A DNA stretch of 64,000 nucleotides, taken from Ornithinibacillus contaminans. GTDB taxonomy: Bacteria; Bacillota; Bacilli; Bacillales; Amphibacillaceae. Positions 35,875 to 46,806 of the stretch are shown one piece after another. Position numbers and translations under genes: made by a program. How positions within the stretch are numbered: position 1 is the first letter of the stretch; the number at the start of each line of letters is the position of its first letter. The notes under the pieces are model-generated. The model made no database searches and had not been told where the DNA came from. It worked only from the letters and a program-made list of their open reading frames with translations. The DNA is taken from the NCBI RefSeq assembly GCF_001038425.2, contig NZ_LDPV02000024.1:124001-188000 (forward strand), read 5' to 3'.

Positions 35875-38283
35875 CTACATCATGTGATATGGCTGCATAT
35901 CAACTGTAATTAGTAAATCCTCTTTTCGCACTTCATCAGCAAATTGATCGATAATTTTCTTAATGTAGCCACGAAGCTTCGGTTCATTTTTGTATTTTAT
36001 CATGCATTGATAACGATATCTATCTTTCACCCGTGCTATTGGTGATGGAGTCGGGCCAAGAACAATGGAATCCTCCTGTATAACCTTCCTGAGCAGCTGG
36101 GCAATTCGTTGTGTAAGTTGCACTGCACGTACATGATTTGGGTGAGATACGGTAATTAATGCTAAATAAACATATGGTGGGTAACGAAACGACCTTCGAA
36201 TTTTCATTTCTTGCAAAAAGAATTGATCGTAATCATATTCACTTGCTAATTGAATACTATAGTGTTCTGGTGTATAGGTCTGGACAATAACTTGCCCTGC
36301 CAATTCATGTCTTCCCGCTCTCCCGCTAACTTGAGTCAGCAATTGAAAGGTTTTTTCACTTGAACGAAAATCGGGTAAATGTAACATCGAGTCAGCTGTC
36401 AAGACGCCTACTAACGTCACATTGGCAAAGTCAAGCCCTTTTGCAATCATTTGTGTACCTAGTAAAATATCTGCTTGTTTTTCGGCAAATTGTTTTAATA
36501 GCTTCTCATGAGCACCCTTTTTTCTCGTCGTATCAACATCCATACGAATCACCCTGGCGTGTGGCATTAGTGCTGTTAACGATTCCTCCACACGCTGAGT
36601 ACCAGTACCAAAGTAACGGATCAGATCACTATTACATTCTGGACAAAACAGCGGCATTTGCTCTTCATACGAACAATAATGACATTTTAATTGATTACTA
36701 TTTTTATGATAGGTCATTGCAATATCACAATGTGGACATTCCTTCACATGTCCACAATCTCGGCACATAACAAAAGTAGAGTAGCCTCGACGATTAAGTA
36801 ATAATACAATTTGTTCTCCACGTTCGAGAACTGATTCCATTTTCTCCTTTAAAACCGTAGAAAACATAGAGCGATTACCTTCGTGTAGCTCTTGTCGCAT
36901 ATCAACGATTTCAACCGTTGGCATCTGTTGATTATTCGTTCGTTTTGCCAATGTTTGAAGCTGGTAAACACCTTTTTTCGCTCTTGCGAAGGATTCTAAG
37001 GTGGGAGTAGCACTTCCTAACACGACCGGACAATGATGAAATTGACCACGTTTAATCGCTACATCCCTTGCATGATATCGGGGTTGATCCTCTTGCTTAT
37101 ACGTCGTTTCATGTTCTTCATCAATGATAATGATTCCAATATTTTCAAATGGAGCAAAAATTGCAGATCGTGCCCCAACAACTACCTTTACTTCTTTGGC
37201 TTGTATTTTGCGCCATTCATCGTATTTCTCACCATTTGATAATGCACTATGCATAACTGCAACATTACTTCCGAATCGCCCTTTAAATCGATTCACCATT
37301 TGAGGAGTTAGTGCAATTTCTGGAACTAATACGATAGCTTCTTTACCTTTCTCAATAACACCTTGGATTGCTTGGAGGTATATTTCCGTTTTTCCACTTC
37401 CAGTTACACCATGCACTAGGAAAACATCATGTTCATCTTGATCTATTTTCTTTTTTATTGGCGCCAATGCCTGTTCCTGTTCTTCGGTGAGTTTTAAAGG
37501 AAATGTCCGTTCGAATGCATCATCGTCATATGGATTACGATACGTTTCCTTTTTATATTCGGTTACTAGTTTTTTTTCTAATAATGCCTTTAAGACGGTG
37601 CGATTAGTATTAGTTATTTGAAAAAGCTTTGCTTGTTCAATAGGTTCAGGATGTTGAATAAAGAAGGATAGTAATTGTCGTTGCTTCTTCGCTTGTTGCG
37701 ACATATCCATTAATGCTTCTTCTAATTGATAGCTCGCTTTATTCGGTTCGATGATTGTTACTAGCTTTTTAGTAACCTTCGATTTTACCAGATAGTTAAT
37801 GGAAATATCGGTAGCTTGAATCGCCTGTTGCAGTTTGGAATAAGCAATCGTTGAGTGAGCAAACTCCTCATAGCTAATGACATCTCGTCCAGCAAATAAA
37901 TTTTCTAGCTCTGGTGCCAATAGCTCCGCAGTATTACGAATTAGTTCTTTTTTATATTGTGCCTTTAAGACTTGCGGTAACATTGCCTGATAGGCGGTAA
38001 TGTACATGGTCACCGTATCTTCTGCAACCCACTTCCCAAGTTCTAATAACTCAGTCGTTAAAACAGGATGAATATCTAATACATCAATGATTTCCTTTAG
38101 CCGATCAAAGTCAGAATCCGTTTTTATTCCAACGACAAATCCAGTGATTTTCCGAGGACCAAAAGGAACAATAACACGCATTCCTTCAGTCAATATTTCT
38201 TGAAATCGTTCTGGAATTGCATAATCAAATGTCTGATTAATCGCTTTCGCTTGGACATCTACGATAACTTTGGCAATTCTCAC
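35875..38283 (-). CDS. priA: Primosomal protein N' (helicase PriA)
   Basis: An 802-residue DNA helicase that restarts collapsed replication forks. The N-terminal 3'-end-binding domain runs to about 110, a winged helix follows, then Walker A VHGVTGSGKTEIYL and DEEH in IIIDEEHETTYKQ. Two zinc-binding clusters appear as CRDCGHVKECPHC and CHYC...CPEC. The later DADILLGTQMIAKGLD is motif V. It starts at GTG, overlapping the coaBC stop (GTGA), with AAGGAT as the site. Confidence 0.97.
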   Translation of the reverse strand: MRIAKVIVDVQAKAINQTFDYAIPERFQEILTEGMRVIVPFGPRKITGFVVGIKTDSDFDRLKEIIDVLDIHPVLTTELLELGKWVAEDTVTMYITAYQAMLPQVLKAQYKKELIRNTAELLAPELENLFAGRDVISYEEFAHSTIAYSKLQQAIQATDISINYLVKSKVTKKLVTIIEPNKASYQLEEALMDMSQQAKKQRQLLSFFIQHPEPIEQAKLFQITNTNRTVLKALLEKKLVTEYKKETYRNPYDDDAFERTFPLKLTEEQEQALAPIKKKIDQDEHDVFLVHGVTGSGKTEIYLQAIQGVIEKGKEAIVLVPEIALTPQMVNRFKGRFGSNVAVMHSALSNGEKYDEWRKIQAKEVKVVVGARSAIFAPFENIGIIIIDEEHETTYKQEDQPRYHARDVAIKRGQFHHCPVVLGSATPTLESFARAKKGVYQLQTLAKRTNNQQMPTVEIVDMRQELHEGNRSMFSTVLKEKMESVLERGEQIVLLLNRRGYSTFVMCRDCGHVKECPHCDIAMTYHKNSNQLKCHYCSYEEQMPLFCPECNSDLIRYFGTGTQRVEESLTALMPHARVIRMDVDTTRKKGAHEKLLKQFAEKQADILLGTQMIAKGLDFANVTLVGVLTADSMLHLPDFRSSEKTFQLLTQVSGRAGRHELAGQVIVQTYTPEHYSIQLASEYDYDQFFLQEMKIRRSFRYPPYVYLALITVSHPNHVRAVQLTQRIAQLLRKVIQEDSIVLGPTPSPIARVKDRYRYQCMIKYKNEPKLRGYIKKIIDQFADEVRKEDLLITVDMQPYHMM

Positions 38284-39485
38284 CTTGACTCATCCTTCAT
38301 ATCATGTAAAATTAGTTGATAAATTTCCTTCGCTACTTCCTTTTTACTATTCAATGGAATTTCATGCTCTTTGAGGCTACGATTCAAATATGTGACCACA
38401 TTCGTATCACTACCAAAACCTGCGCCTTCTTGTGCAACATTATTAATCACAATTGCATCTAGATTTTTACGCAATAGTTTATCCTTACCGTAATCCTTAG
38501 GATCCTGTGTTTCTGCAGCAAACCCGACAAGAAATTGATCCGTTTTTGCTTCCCCTAAGGTTTTTAAAATATCTGTTGTACGCTCTAGTTCAATTTGGAG
38601 ATTGCCATCTTTCTTCTTCAGCTTCTCATCATACGTTTGCTTTGGACGATAATCGGCCACAGCAGCGGATTTTATCACGATATCTTGATTCGGAAACGCC
38701 GCTTCCATTGCATGGAACATTTCTTCTGCAGTCGTAACATCTATTCTAGTTATATTATTTTGGAAAATATCTAGTGCTACTGGTCCAGTCACCAAGGTAA
38801 CTTCTGCACCCATTTCTGCAGCTGCCTCTGCTAATGCAAAGCCCATTTTACCTGTTGAACGATTGGTAAAAAATCGAACTGGATCAATTTTTTCACGAGT
38901 GGGCCCTGCGGAAACTAGTACTTTTTTTCCAGCTAGTAACTTGTTAGTTTGTTGATGTGATTTAATTACTTCTATTATTGTTTCTGGTTCCTCAAGCCGT
39001 CCCTTACCAATCCAACCACAGGCTAAGTATCCTGCTCCTGGTTCAATGAAATGGTAACCATAATCCGTTAATTGTTGCATGTTTTTTATAACAGCAGGGT
39101 GTCCATACATATTAACATTCATGGCCGGAGCAATATAAACAGCTGCCTTTGTTGCGAGGATTGTCGTTGTAAGCATATCATCAGCAATTCCATTGGCAAT
39201 CTTTCCAATAACATTGGCTGTAGCCGGAGCTAAAAGTACGATATCGGCCCAATCCGCTAAATCAATATGGGCAATTTTTGCTGGATCTTTTTCATCAAAT
39301 GTATCTGTATAAACAGGATTTCTAGATAATGCTTGAAACGTGAGTGGTGAGACAAATTGCATTGCGCTTTTTGTCATAATGACCTTCACATTTGCACCTT
39401 GCTGCGTTAGTTTACTAGTAAGCGCGCATGCCTTATACGCTGCAATTCCACCAGTTACGCCAAGTACGATATTTTTGTTTTGCAT
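38280..39485 (-). CDS. coaBC: Bifunctional phosphopantothenoylcysteine synthetase/decarboxylase
   Basis: A 401-residue fusion for two steps of coenzyme A synthesis. The N-terminal CoaC flavoprotein part (about 1-190) has [22 protein letters not shown] and the catalytic Cys in [12 protein letters not shown]. The C-terminal CoaB part starts with [19 protein letters not shown] and includes STGKMG and KKDG. The ATG at 39485 is preferred over an upstream TTG that abuts the AAAGGTG site. It overlaps priA and is downstream of the gmk-rpoZ terminator. Confidence 0.97.
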   Translation of the reverse strand: MQNKNIVLGVTGGIAAYKACALTSKLTQQGANVKVIMTKSAMQFVSPLTFQALSRNPVYTDTFDEKDPAKIAHIDLADWADIVLLAPATANVIGKIANGIADDMLTTTILATKAAVYIAPAMNVNMYGHPAVIKNMQQLTDYGYHFIEPGAGYLACGWIGKGRLEEPETIIEVIKSHQQTNKLLAGKKVLVSAGPTREKIDPVRFFTNRSTGKMGFALAEAAAEMGAEVTLVTGPVALDIFQNNITRIDVTTAEEMFHAMEAAFPNQDIVIKSAAVADYRPKQTYDEKLKKKDGNLQIELERTTDILKTLGEAKTDQFLVGFAAETQDPKDYGKDKLLRKNLDAIVINNVAQEGAGFGSDTNVVTYLNRSLKEHEIPLNSKKEVAKEIYQLILHDMKDESR

Positions 39486-39582
39486 CGTTTTCAAACACCT
39501 TTCTATATGTACGCATCAAAATAATCTTCTAGTCTAGTTATACCATAAAATACAATGAAAGATAATTTCTAGAATTGATAAC

Positions 39583-39618
39583 AAAAATCCCTCGCACACA
39601 TAGATGCAAGGGATAAAA
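39583..39618 (-). terminator. Terminator of the remA-gmk-rpoZ unit
   Basis: Arms ATCCCTCGCA (39587-39596) and TGCAAGGGAT (39605-39614) pair with one G-U on the minus strand and are followed there by TTTTTG, shortly after the rpoZ stop. Confidence 0.85.
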
Positions 39619-39620
39619 TT

Positions 39621-40465
<845 letters not shown>

Positions 40466-40468
40466 CTA

Positions 40469-40735
40469 TTATTCATCCGAGATTTCATCATGACTTAGCA
40501 CACGCTGGCCAACTGTTTCAGGCTGTACCGCTGATAGAACAACATGGTCACTGTCCGTAATGATGACAGCTCTAGTTCTTCTTCCGTATGTAGCATCTAC
40601 TAATTTATTATTATCTCTTGCAACAGTGATAATTCGTTTTATTGGTGCTGATTCTGGTGATACAATTGAAATCACTCGATTGGCAGAAACAACATTTCCA
40701 AAACCAATATTAATTAATTGTAATCCCAATTTCAC
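40469..40735 (-). CDS. remA: Extracellular matrix regulator RemA
   Basis: An 88-residue member of the DUF370/RemA family. [19 protein letters not shown] and [20 protein letters not shown] are diagnostic. In B. subtilis RemA binds DNA as an oligomer and activates biofilm matrix and osmoprotection genes. Start is GTG with a strong GAGGGGG site. It lies between yloC and gmk, the conserved place. The regulon here is unknown. Confidence 0.95.
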   Translation of the reverse strand: MKLGLQLINIGFGNVVSANRVISIVSPESAPIKRIITVARDNNKLVDATYGRRTRAVIITDSDHVVLSAVQPETVGQRVLSHDEISDE

Positions 40736-40805
40736 TTCCCCCTCATCATTCTAACCTATTATAAAGGCTTTTTTACGAAATTAAAAGTATATTTCCCTAC
40801 CTTTT

Positions 40806-41687
40806 TCACTCGATATTTTGAACTTGCTCTTTCATTTTTTCAATTTCACTTTTCATTGCGACGGTCCATTCTCCAACTTTATGATCCGTCGATTTTGAAC
40901 CGATTGTATTTGCCTCTCGATTCATTTCTTGAATGATAAAATCAAGCTTTCTACCAATTGGCTGATCACTTGTACAAATGGACTCTATTTGTTGCAAGTG
41001 ACTCAGAAGTCGTGTGATTTCCTCTGATATATCGCCCTTTTCTGCTAGTATGGCAATTTCCTGGTGTAGACGTGCTGCATCTAGTGAAATTGAATCGTCA
41101 ACATACGTTTCAATTCGTTTCTTGATTCTTGCTTGGTATTCTTCAATTACTTGCTCTCTTCGTCCTTCTAACAATAATACCATATGATGGACTGTTTTTA
41201 CTCGTCCTAAAATATCGCTTAGAAGATTCTCCCCTTCCTCCATGCGCATGTGAAGTACTTGGGCACAGGCTTCCTTAATACCAGTTAATAATTTTTCTTG
41301 GAGTTCACTTGGCTTTGTTTCGTTTTCAGTGATCGTCATCAGTTCTGGTAATTGTGCTAACAGACTACTTGAATGTGCATCACTTAATCCATAACGCTCT
41401 TTTGCCTGCTGTAATTGTTCCATAACCTGATCCATTAAATTCCAGTCTGTTACCACTGTTTTGTTAATAAAGGTACTACCTTCCATATCAATATGTAATT
41501 CAATACGCCCTCTACTGAAATAGGATTTAAGTATTTTTTTTATTTTATCCTCAGCATATAAAAAAGTTCTTGGATACTTTGGGATAATGTCCAAGAATCG
41601 GTGATTTACCGATCGTATTTCAATTGTAATGACCGTATCGCCAAGCTGAAAGGTACTAGCCCCATACCCAGTCATACTTTTTGCCAA
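40806..41687 (-). CDS. yloC: YicC/YloC family endoribonuclease
   Basis: A 293-residue YicC-family protein. It opens AKSMTGYGAST and has EIRSVNHRFLDI in the N-terminal domain and the C-terminal block GRKLDFIIQEMNREANTIGSKS, which are the two family domains. Members are reported as endoribonucleases in other bacteria; the role in Bacillaceae is little known. It starts at TTG with an AGGTGA site. It precedes remA-gmk-rpoZ, and the upstream ATPase gene ends with a terminator before it. Confidence 0.93.
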   Translation of the reverse strand: MAKSMTGYGASTFQLGDTVITIEIRSVNHRFLDIIPKYPRTFLYAEDKIKKILKSYFSRGRIELHIDMEGSTFINKTVVTDWNLMDQVMEQLQQAKERYGLSDAHSSSLLAQLPELMTITENETKPSELQEKLLTGIKEACAQVLHMRMEEGENLLSDILGRVKTVHHMVLLLEGRREQVIEEYQARIKKRIETYVDDSISLDAARLHQEIAILAEKGDISEEITRLLSHLQQIESICTSDQPIGRKLDFIIQEMNREANTIGSKSTDHKVGEWTVAMKSEIEKMKEQVQNIE

Positions 41688-41773
41688 TCTTAATCACCTA
41701 CTTCGAATTATTCTAATAGCCATTATACCATAAACCGAAGCAAGCAATCAGCGATGCCTATTTTAGGTATGGA

Positions 41774-41803
41774 TAAAAAAAACCTCCACAAACGTGAAGG
41801 TTC
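41774..41803 (-). terminator. Terminator of the P-type ATPase gene
   Basis: On the minus strand AACCTTCAC and GTGGAGGTT pair over nine bases with one G-U pair and are followed by a run of T, seven bases after the stop codon. Confidence 0.88.
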
Positions 41804-41809
41804 TTAACA

Positions 41810-44467
41810 TTATCTCTTCGTAAAGCCAAATAATACGGTTGGTAATGCTGCTAAACCAATTATTAACATCCAATCTCGTAATGATAATGCGATCGTATGA
41901 AAGATTGGTTGTAATGGTGGCCAGTAGATAACAACTAATAATAGTAGGATGGAAGATAATACGGCTAAAACGAGATACATATTTTCAAAAGGATTCCGGT
42001 CAAATACGGACCTTTCACTTCGACAATCGAATACATGTATTAACTGAGCCATAACCAGAGTAGTAAATGCAATGGTTTGCCCGTACACCAAATGCTCTGG
42101 ATTATTTTGATAGGTTACCATAAAAGCGATTAAGGTAACTGTTCCAATTAATATCCCTCTACTAATAATCTTAAAGCCCAGTCCCCTAGCAAATACACCT
42201 TCTCGAGGACTTCTTGGAGCACGCTTCATAACATCATCCTCTGGCTGATCTAGTCCAAGTGCCATCGCAGGTAGGCCATCTGTCACTAAATTCACCCATA
42301 GAATCTGCACTGGAACTAATGGTAGTGGCATTCCAAGTAGCATCGCAAACAACATGACTAAAATTTCGCCTACATTAGAAGCAAGGAGATAACGGATAAA
42401 TTTCCGGATATTTTCATAGATGTTCCGTCCTTCCTGAATGGCAGCTTTAATGGTTGCGAAATTATCATCCATTAATACTAGAGAGGAGGCTTCTTTCGTC
42501 ACATCTGTACCACTTATTCCCATACTAATTCCAATATCACTTGCTTTTATTGCAGGAGCATCATTTACTCCATCACCTGTCATAGCAACAATATGACCTC
42601 GCTCTTGAAATGCCTTAACAATTTTCAACTTATGCTCCGGTGTTACACGCGCAAAAACATAAACATCTTCTATTACATCCTCAAGCTCTGCTACTGACAT
42701 CTGATTCAATTGCTGTCCTTCTAAAACAAGTCCACCTTCTGGAAGTAGCTCCAACTTTTTTGCAATTGCTGTAGCTGTTTTAACATGATCTCCAGTAATC
42801 ATGACAGTTTTAATTCCTGCCTGTCTACATTCTTCAATTGCTGCTTTTACTTCTTTCCTTGGTGGATCAATCATGCCAAAAAGCCCAATAAAGGTTAAAT
42901 CCTTTTCTAAAAAAGCTGATTCCAATGTTACGTCCTTCGCTAATGGCTTCATACTAATAGCTATAGTCCGTAATGCTTTATCAGCCATATAATCAATTGC
43001 ACTACTAATTGCATCGCTATCTCGTTGCTTTAATAGTTTCCTTCCATCTTTATCCAACACGTAATTACATCGTGGTAATAATACATCCGGTGCACCTTTT
43101 GTAATTAAAAAGCGTCTACCATTCGCATCCTCCACCACGACACTCATTCGCTTTCGGTCAGAATCAAACGGAATTTCTTTTATCACGTTAAAATTTTCCA
43201 CATTATGCGTTGATAATCCTAGCTTTCTTGCTGCAACTATAAGTGCTCCATCTGTTGGATCCCCGTCCACGTAATAATGCCCCTTTTTTACTTGTAGGGA
43301 TGAATTATTACATAATTGACCATATACTAGCATCGTTTCTAAATTCGGATGTTCTCGTTTTAGTTTTTGTTTTCCAAGAAGAAAATCACCTTCTATTTCA
43401 TAGCCATCTCCCGTAACAGACAGATGTTCACCATTCAAAAACATTTCCTTCACTGTCATTTGATTTTCCGTCATCGTACCCGTTTTATCGGAACAGATTA
43501 CCGATGCACAACCAAGTGTTTCTACTGCGGAAAGCTTTCTAACGATTGCTTTTTTACGAATCATTCGCTGTACACCAAGGGATAATGCTACCGTTACAAT
43601 GGCTGGAAGCCCTTCAGGAATTGCTGCTACAGCTAGTGACACCCCAGCTAAAAACATCTGATACACAGGATGCCCCTGTATAACTCCAAGTCCAACCACT
43701 AAAATCGTCAGTAAGATCGCCACAACGATTAGTATCTTCCCAAGCTCTGCTAGCTTCCTCTCTAGTGGCGTTGGTATTTTTTTCGTATTGGACATTAACG
43801 ACGCAATTTGTCCCATTACCGTATTCATGCCAGTTCCAACAACGATCCCGATTCCTGATCCTCGTGTAACTAATGTGCCCATAAATCCCATATTGACTTG
43901 ATCCTGTGCATCTAAGTCATCACGCGTTATAGCAGTTGCATGTTTCATTACTGGTAAGGATTCGCCTGTTAAGGCTGACTCCTCTGTTTCCAAACTACTC
44001 GATTTTACAATCCGTATATCAGCTGGCACTCTGTCTCCACTTGTTACTTTTACAATATCTCCTACCACCAGTTCACGTGACATGATTTTTTCCCATTTTT
44101 TGTCACGATAAACATTGGCCATAGGTGCTGATAATTCTTTTAGTTTTTCGAGTGATTTTTCCGCCTTTTGCTCCTGAAAATAGCCAATAAAGCCATTGAC
44201 AAACACAATTACCATAATAGCTATCGCATCAACATATTCGCCCAACATCCCCGCAATTAATGTAGCAGCTAATAACACAATCACCATAAAATCCTGGAAT
44301 TGCTTTAAAAAAATAATCCATTTCGGTGTATGTTTTGCCGTCTCTAGCGCGTTATAGCCATATTGTTTCTGTCGCTGTTCGACTTGTTTGGAAGTAAGTC
44401 CCCGATTTGTTGTTACTTGAAGTTTTTGTTCAACCTGTTCGACATCTAATTGATACCACTTTTTCAC
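41810..44467 (-). CDS. yloB: Calcium-transporting P-type ATPase (YloB-like)
   Basis: An 885-residue P2A-type cation ATPase. The N-terminal cation-ATPase domain begins KKWYQLDVEQVEQKL. TGES in the actuator domain, the phosphorylation motif CSDKTGTMTENQ, KGAPDVLL in the nucleotide domain and TGDGVNDAPAI are all intact. About ten transmembrane helices are seen, with PEGLP in helix 4, typical of Ca2+ pumps. It is very like B. subtilis YloB, a Ca2+ pump linked to spore heat resistance. The GTG at 44467 is chosen because GGAGG lies eight bases upstream. It is divergent from rqcH. Confidence 0.95.
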   Translation of the reverse strand: MKKWYQLDVEQVEQKLQVTTNRGLTSKQVEQRQKQYGYNALETAKHTPKWIIFLKQFQDFMVIVLLAATLIAGMLGEYVDAIAIMVIVFVNGFIGYFQEQKAEKSLEKLKELSAPMANVYRDKKWEKIMSRELVVGDIVKVTSGDRVPADIRIVKSSSLETEESALTGESLPVMKHATAITRDDLDAQDQVNMGFMGTLVTRGSGIGIVVGTGMNTVMGQIASLMSNTKKIPTPLERKLAELGKILIVVAILLTILVVGLGVIQGHPVYQMFLAGVSLAVAAIPEGLPAIVTVALSLGVQRMIRKKAIVRKLSAVETLGCASVICSDKTGTMTENQMTVKEMFLNGEHLSVTGDGYEIEGDFLLGKQKLKREHPNLETMLVYGQLCNNSSLQVKKGHYYVDGDPTDGALIVAARKLGLSTHNVENFNVIKEIPFDSDRKRMSVVVEDANGRRFLITKGAPDVLLPRCNYVLDKDGRKLLKQRDSDAISSAIDYMADKALRTIAISMKPLAKDVTLESAFLEKDLTFIGLFGMIDPPRKEVKAAIEECRQAGIKTVMITGDHVKTATAIAKKLELLPEGGLVLEGQQLNQMSVAELEDVIEDVYVFARVTPEHKLKIVKAFQERGHIVAMTGDGVNDAPAIKASDIGISMGISGTDVTKEASSLVLMDDNFATIKAAIQEGRNIYENIRKFIRYLLASNVGEILVMLFAMLLGMPLPLVPVQILWVNLVTDGLPAMALGLDQPEDDVMKRAPRSPREGVFARGLGFKIISRGILIGTVTLIAFMVTYQNNPEHLVYGQTIAFTTLVMAQLIHVFDCRSERSVFDRNPFENMYLVLAVLSSILLLLVVIYWPPLQPIFHTIALSLRDWMLIIGLAALPTVLFGFTKR

Positions 44468-44548
44468 GCTGCATTCCTCCATGCTTTTAAAGAGCATAAA
44501 CTATCTCCTATTCTCTTAGTGATATCTATGCAGACTTGTCCTAAAAAA

Positions 44549-44557
44549 TGCTATAAT
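44549..44557 (+). promoter_or_regulatory. Extended -10 promoter of rqcH
   Basis: TGCTATAAT is a consensus extended -10 box about 20 bases before the rqcH ATG; no good -35 box is seen. The predicted transcript would have a very short leader that still includes GAGGTG. Confidence 0.6.
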
Positions 44558-44576
44558 TTAAGGAGAGGTGAGTCGA

Positions 44577-46283
44577 ATGCCATTTGATGGAATCGTAACG
44601 AAGGCAGTGACAGAAGAATTAGTAAGTCAACTACTTCCAGGAAAAATAACAAAAATATATCAGCCAACTGATACAGAAATAGTCATGACGATTAGAAGCC
44701 AAGGGAAAAATCACGTAGTACTACTATCGATTCATCCTACCTATTCTCGCATGCATATTACCGCTGACTCGTATCATAATCCGCCAGAAGCACCGATGTT
44801 CTGTATGGTTTTACGAAAGCATTTATCGGGCGCAATTATTGAAAAAATCGAACAATATGAAATGGAACGGATTGTTTCGTTTACAATAAAAACTAGAAAT
44901 GAAATTGGGGATATTTCCAACAAGAAACTCATCTTAGAGTTAATGGGTAAACATAGTAATCTAATGTTAGTTGATGAGGAGAAAGGACATATCATTGATA
45001 GCCTAAAGCATATCTCCATGGCTCAGAACCGTCACCGCACTGTACTGCCTGGTTCTGCCTATAAGCTACCGCCTCAACAAGACAAGTTAAATCCTTTAAC
45101 TATTGATGGGAATACCTTTTTAAAGCGATTGGATTTTAATGCCGGAAAAATCGATATGCAAATTGTCCAGTTATTAACAGGTTTTTCTCCCTTTATCGCA
45201 AAGGAACTTGTTAGTCGGGCAAATTTAGGATCAGATTCTATATATGCGGAGCAGTTTTTAGCAATACAAGCACAAATTATAGCTAACCATTTTGAACCTG
45301 CAATCTATTATGGAGCAAAGGAAGACTTTCACGTTCTTCCGATTCATTCCTTTGAGGGGGAAATAACCACCTTTGCATCAACAAATGAAATGCTCGATAG
45401 TTTCTATTCTGGAAAAGCAGAGCGTGATCGTGTTAAGCAGCAAGCAAAGGACTTATATCGCTTTATTCAAAATGAAAAGGATAAAAACGAACGGAAGCTA
45501 AAGAAGCATGAGCGGACGTTGAAAAAAGCGGAAAATGCCGAGACCTATCAACGACGCGGTGAGCTGTTGACGGCAAATATGCATCTCGTTAAACAAGGAG
45601 ATACTACTATTTCTGTCATTGATTACTATGATCCAGATCAAAATGAACTTACAATTGAGCTTAATCCAAATAAATCTCCAAGTGAAAATGCGCAAGGCTT
45701 TTTCAAAACGTATCAGAAGCTTAAAACTTCTAAAATAAAAGTAGAGGAAGAGATTCAAAAAACGGAAGAAGAACTAGCATATCTTGAGCAATTATTACAG
45801 CAAATCGATGTAGCAGGTGTCGAGGATATTGAGGAAATTCGTGAAGAACTTCGTGAGGAAGGCTATTTGAAAAAGCAGTTAAAGAACAAGCGGAAAAATA
45901 AACAAACCGTGCCAAAACCCGAAGCATATAAAGCTACAGATGGTACGACTATTTTAGTTGGTAAAAACAACAAACAAAATGAATATCTAACGATGAAACT
46001 AGCCCATCGTGATGAAATATGGCTACACACGAAGGATATTCCTGGTTCACATGTAATAATTCGTTCCAAAGAACCAAATGAAGAAACAATCCAAGAGGCT
46101 GCTCTGCTTGCTGCTTACTTTAGTAAGTCGCAAGATTCTTCCTCTGTACCGGTCGATTATACTAAGGTAAGACATGTAAAGAAACCGAATGGATCAAAGC
46201 CTGGTTTTGTTATTTATGACAATCAAAAAACGCTCTATGTAACGCCAGAAAAAGCAGTTGTAGAACGTTTGAAAAATAAATAG
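44577..46283 (+). CDS. rqcH: Rqc2 homolog RqcH (NFACT protein)
   Basis: A 568-residue NFACT-family protein of ribosome quality control. It binds split 50S subunits carrying stalled peptidyl-tRNA and drives addition of C-terminal alanine tails. MPFDGIVTKAVTEEL starts the NFACT-N domain. A coiled coil spans about residues 285-430, and the C-terminal NFACT-R domain holds KLAHRDEIWLHTKDIPGSHVII. The ATG at 44577 follows AGGAGAGGTG. It is also annotated as fibronectin-binding protein in older work. It is on the plus strand, divergent from the ATPase gene, and hairpin element C ends it. Confidence 0.96.
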   Translation: MPFDGIVTKAVTEELVSQLLPGKITKIYQPTDTEIVMTIRSQGKNHVVLLSIHPTYSRMHITADSYHNPPEAPMFCMVLRKHLSGAIIEKIEQYEMERIVSFTIKTRNEIGDISNKKLILELMGKHSNLMLVDEEKGHIIDSLKHISMAQNRHRTVLPGSAYKLPPQQDKLNPLTIDGNTFLKRLDFNAGKIDMQIVQLLTGFSPFIAKELVSRANLGSDSIYAEQFLAIQAQIIANHFEPAIYYGAKEDFHVLPIHSFEGEITTFASTNEMLDSFYSGKAERDRVKQQAKDLYRFIQNEKDKNERKLKKHERTLKKAENAETYQRRGELLTANMHLVKQGDTTISVIDYYDPDQNELTIELNPNKSPSENAQGFFKTYQKLKTSKIKVEEEIQKTEEELAYLEQLLQQIDVAGVEDIEEIREELREEGYLKKQLKNKRKNKQTVPKPEAYKATDGTTILVGKNNKQNEYLTMKLAHRDEIWLHTKDIPGSHVIIRSKEPNEETIQEAALLAAYFSKSQDSSSVPVDYTKVRHVKKPNGSKPGFVIYDNQKTLYVTPEKAVVERLKNK

Positions 46284-46289
46284 GAAAAT

Positions 46290-46420
46290 TTGTTTAAAAA
46301 GTGGCTTGGACATAAGCGTCAATGGTTTGATAGAATCCGAATAATGCACTATATCCGCTTCAGGGTTAGCGCATTGTTCGGATATATACCTTCACATTTC
46401 ACTTATGTCCCAAGCACTCC
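46290..46420 (+). repeat. Long hairpin element C, likely terminator of rqcH
   Basis: Outer arms at 46301-46316 (GTGGCTTGGACATAAG) and 46401-46417 are complementary apart from two single-base bulges. An inner stem pairs 46335-46347 with 46371-46383, with one mismatch in 13. The inner motif ATTGTTCGGAT is shared with elements A and D. It lies just after rqcH and before a minus-strand gene, so it probably separates convergent transcripts. Confidence 0.8.
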
Positions 46421-46439
46421 ATTTCTTCCTACTTTTCGT

Positions 46440-46682
46440 TTAGGTGAATAATGATACTACCATTACAAGTTCAATAATCGTGATAATGATTAAGCCACCT
46501 ATAGAAATGAACTTTGTATAACGAATTGCCGCTTTACTAACCTCTGGATCATCTTCATACATCCATCTTTTACCAAACAAAACACTATCTTCAGGATATT
46601 TATAAGACCAAATTAAGATAACATACAGTGGAATCAGCAGGATAGAAATTAAAATGACAGCGACTACATTTTCAAATTCTAT
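46440..46682 (-). CDS. Small two-helix membrane protein with an AUA start or lost start codon
   Basis: An open frame of 80 codons whose translation has two clear hydrophobic segments (near VVAVILISILLIPLYVILIW and GGLIIITIIELVMVVSLF) around a conserved-looking loop with LFGKRWMYEDDPEVSKAA. No ATG, GTG or TTG is in frame before the first helix. A strong GGGGGTG site is followed by seven bases and then ATA (46680-46682), exactly where a start should be. So it either starts at AUA, which is rare, or is a recently inactivated gene whose ATG changed to ATA. The W-x-DDPE-S loop recalls small membrane proteins of unknown function in Bacillaceae. Confidence 0.65.
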   Translation of the reverse strand: MEFENVVAVILISILLIPLYVILIWSYKYPEDSVLFGKRWMYEDDPEVSKAAIRYTKFISIGGLIIITIIELVMVVSLFT

Positions 46683-46806
46683 TGGTAAACACCCCCAACC
46701 TATAATACTGATAAAACATAATTTGATATTATTATAGACTACCTAGAATAAAAAAAATAATGGAAACTTTATCCGCAACAGTTGGCACAAATGAAGTATC
46801 CTGCCG

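Noticed and set aside
41810-44497. Upstream ATG for the P-type ATPase
   Set aside because: The ATG at 44497 has no ribosome site, while GTG 44467 is preceded by GGAGG at eight bases and gives the usual family length.
46673-46691. Start of the two-helix protein at the GTG within the GGGGGTG site
   Set aside because: That GTG is in another frame and meets a TGA after six codons; using it would require a frameshift.
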